DNA of 6,543 nucleotides from Vulcanimicrobiota bacterium (GTDB taxonomy: Bacteria; Vulcanimicrobiota; Vulcanimicrobiia; Vulcanimicrobiales; Vulcanimicrobiaceae): contig JASHXG010000022.1 of assembly GCA_030043675.1 (NCBI GenBank), positions 1-6,543 on the forward strand. Direction: 5' to 3'. This document shows positions 5,672-6,543 of this stretch, one piece after another (position 1 is the first letter of the stretch; each line of letters begins with the position of its first letter). The notes beneath the pieces were generated by a model, which was not told the origin of the DNA, did no database searches, and saw nothing but the letters and a program-made list of their open reading frames with translations. The position numbers and the translations under genes were made by a program.

Positions 5672-6543
5672 ATGCGCCTTCTTGCAATCCCCGCAGTTAT
5701 TGCCCTCGCCGCAGTGACGGCCGGCCCCGTGACCAGCGCACCCGAAAATCCGCTGATGCAGCCGAGCACGTTGCCTTTCGGCGCGCTACCGTTCGATCGC
5801 ATCAGCGATAGCGATTATCAACCGGCAATCGAAGCCGGAATGGCGGAGCAACTCGAAGAGATCAACGCCATCGCCGACAATCCCGAGCCGCCAACCTTCG
5901 ACAACACCTTTGTTGCGATGGAGAAGTCCGGACGACTGCTCGATCGCGCGACCGGCGCGTTCGGGGTTGAGGTCGCGACGAACAGTAATCCGCAGCTGCT
6001 GCGCGTGCGCGAAATCGTCGCCCCGGAGTTGGCCGCGCATGAGGACGCGATTTACCTCAATCCGAAACTCTTCGCTCGGGTGGACGCGATTTACAAAGAT
6101 CTGGACCATCTTACGCTCGATCCCGAGTCGCGCCACCTCGTGATAACGTACTACCGGCGCTTCGTGCATGCGGGCGCGGATCTCGCGCCGGAAAAGCAGG
6201 CCCAGTTGCGGCAGATCAATCGGCAGCTGGCCACGCTGCAGGTCGCCTTCGAACGCAAGTTGCTTGCCGGCACGGCTGCGGCTGCACTGGTCGTCAAGGA
6301 CAAGAGCCGTCTCGCGGGCCTCAGCGATAGCGCGATCGCGGCGGCCGAGCAGGCGGCAAGCGCCAAGGGCGATCCCGGCGGCTACCTGATAGCGTTGCAA
6401 AATACGACGCAACAACCGGCGCTCACGCTATTGCAAAACCGCGGCACGCGGCAAGAGCTCTTCGAGAACTCCTGGACGCGTACCGAGAAGAACGACGACA
6501 ACGATACCCGGTCGACGATCGCGCAAATGGCCAAGCTCCGCGC
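5672..6543 (+). CDS. Dcp-type M3 family metallopeptidase, N-terminal part (cut by right edge)
   Basis: 290 codons are visible; the frame is open at the right edge. Residues 1-23 form a signal peptide (MRLLAIPAVIALAAVTAG..TSA), pointing to a periplasmic enzyme. The mature start (ENPLMQPSTLPFGALPFDRI) and PEPPTFDNTFVAMEKSGRLL, AAHEDAIYLNPKLFARV, then LTLDPESRHLVITYYRRFVHAGADL are characteristic of peptidyl-dipeptidase Dcp and its oligopeptidase A relatives, which trim short peptides from the C-terminus. Full-length members are about 680-720 residues and carry HEXXH near the last third, so the zinc site is beyond the window and catalytic integrity cannot be checked. ATG 5672 has no Shine-Dalgarno; the frame is open upstream but the next candidate (TTG 5582) gives no signal peptide at its end. 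The gene is divergent from the beta-lactamase unit. Confidence 0.92.
   Translation, partial: MRLLAIPAVIALAAVTAGPVTSAPENPLMQPSTLPFGALPFDRISDSDYQPAIEAGMAEQLEEINAIADNPEPPTFDNTFVAMEKSGRLLDRATGAFGVEVATNSNPQLLRVREIVAPELAAHEDAIYLNPKLFARVDAIYKDLDHLTLDPESRHLVITYYRRFVHAGADLAPEKQAQLRQINRQLATLQVAFERKLLAGTAAAALVVKDKSRLAGLSDSAIAAAEQAASAKGDPGGYLIALQNTTQQPALTLLQNRGTRQELFENSWTRTEKNDDNDTRSTIAQMAKLR

Noticed and set aside
5786..6415. 209-residue minus-strand frame opposite the M3 peptidase
   Set aside because: Antisense to a continuous Dcp-like protein; no recognisable domain.

Overview
This is a high-GC, gene-dense bacterial stretch carrying eight protein genes and one probable small gene. It resembles soil or rock-associated lineages such as Eremiobacterota/WPS-2 or Acidobacteria-like groups. 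That placement is an impression from the gene mix (S53 peptidase, BNR propeller next to a MoaD-like protein, Dcp-type M3 peptidase, class C beta-lactamase) and is not proven by any marker gene. There is no rRNA, tRNA, CRISPR array or recognisable mobile element in the window.

Layout. (1) Bases 1-1862, minus strand: a two-gene unit. A kumamolisin-like S53 serine-carboxyl peptidase comes first. Twelve bases later the N-terminal part of a secreted transglutaminase-type protein begins, with a TTG start behind a near-perfect Shine-Dalgarno that overlaps the peptidase stop; it runs off the left edge. (2) Bases about 1911-3952, plus strand: a tightly packed unit. It holds a possible 49-residue signal-peptide-like small ORF, a six-bladed-looking BNR/Asp-box propeller protein, a 98-residue MoaD/ThiS-like ubiquitin-fold protein ending in Gly-Gly, and a one-domain cupin. 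The first three are joined by ATGA and GTGA stop/start overlaps, and the cupin's ribosome-binding site overlaps the MoaD-like stop. (3) Bases 3907-5542, minus strand: a small secreted protein of unknown function followed by a class C (AmpC-type) beta-lactamase with a complete catalytic set. The two genes overlap by 41 bases, and the beta-lactamase overlaps the cupin tail-to-tail by 46 bases. (4) Bases 5672-6543, plus strand: the N-terminal 290 residues of a secreted Dcp-type M3 metallopeptidase, cut by the right edge before its zinc site.

How they fit. The S53 peptidase, the transglutaminase-type protein, the M3 peptidase and the beta-lactamase are predicted to act outside the cytoplasm, on protein, peptide or beta-lactam substrates. 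The propeller, MoaD-like and cupin proteins have no signal peptide and look cytoplasmic. The most unusual element is the translationally coupled propeller plus ubiquitin-like pair. It has an exposed C-terminal diglycine but no adenylating (E1/MoeB-type) enzyme nearby, so its partner must be encoded elsewhere or the protein works without activation.
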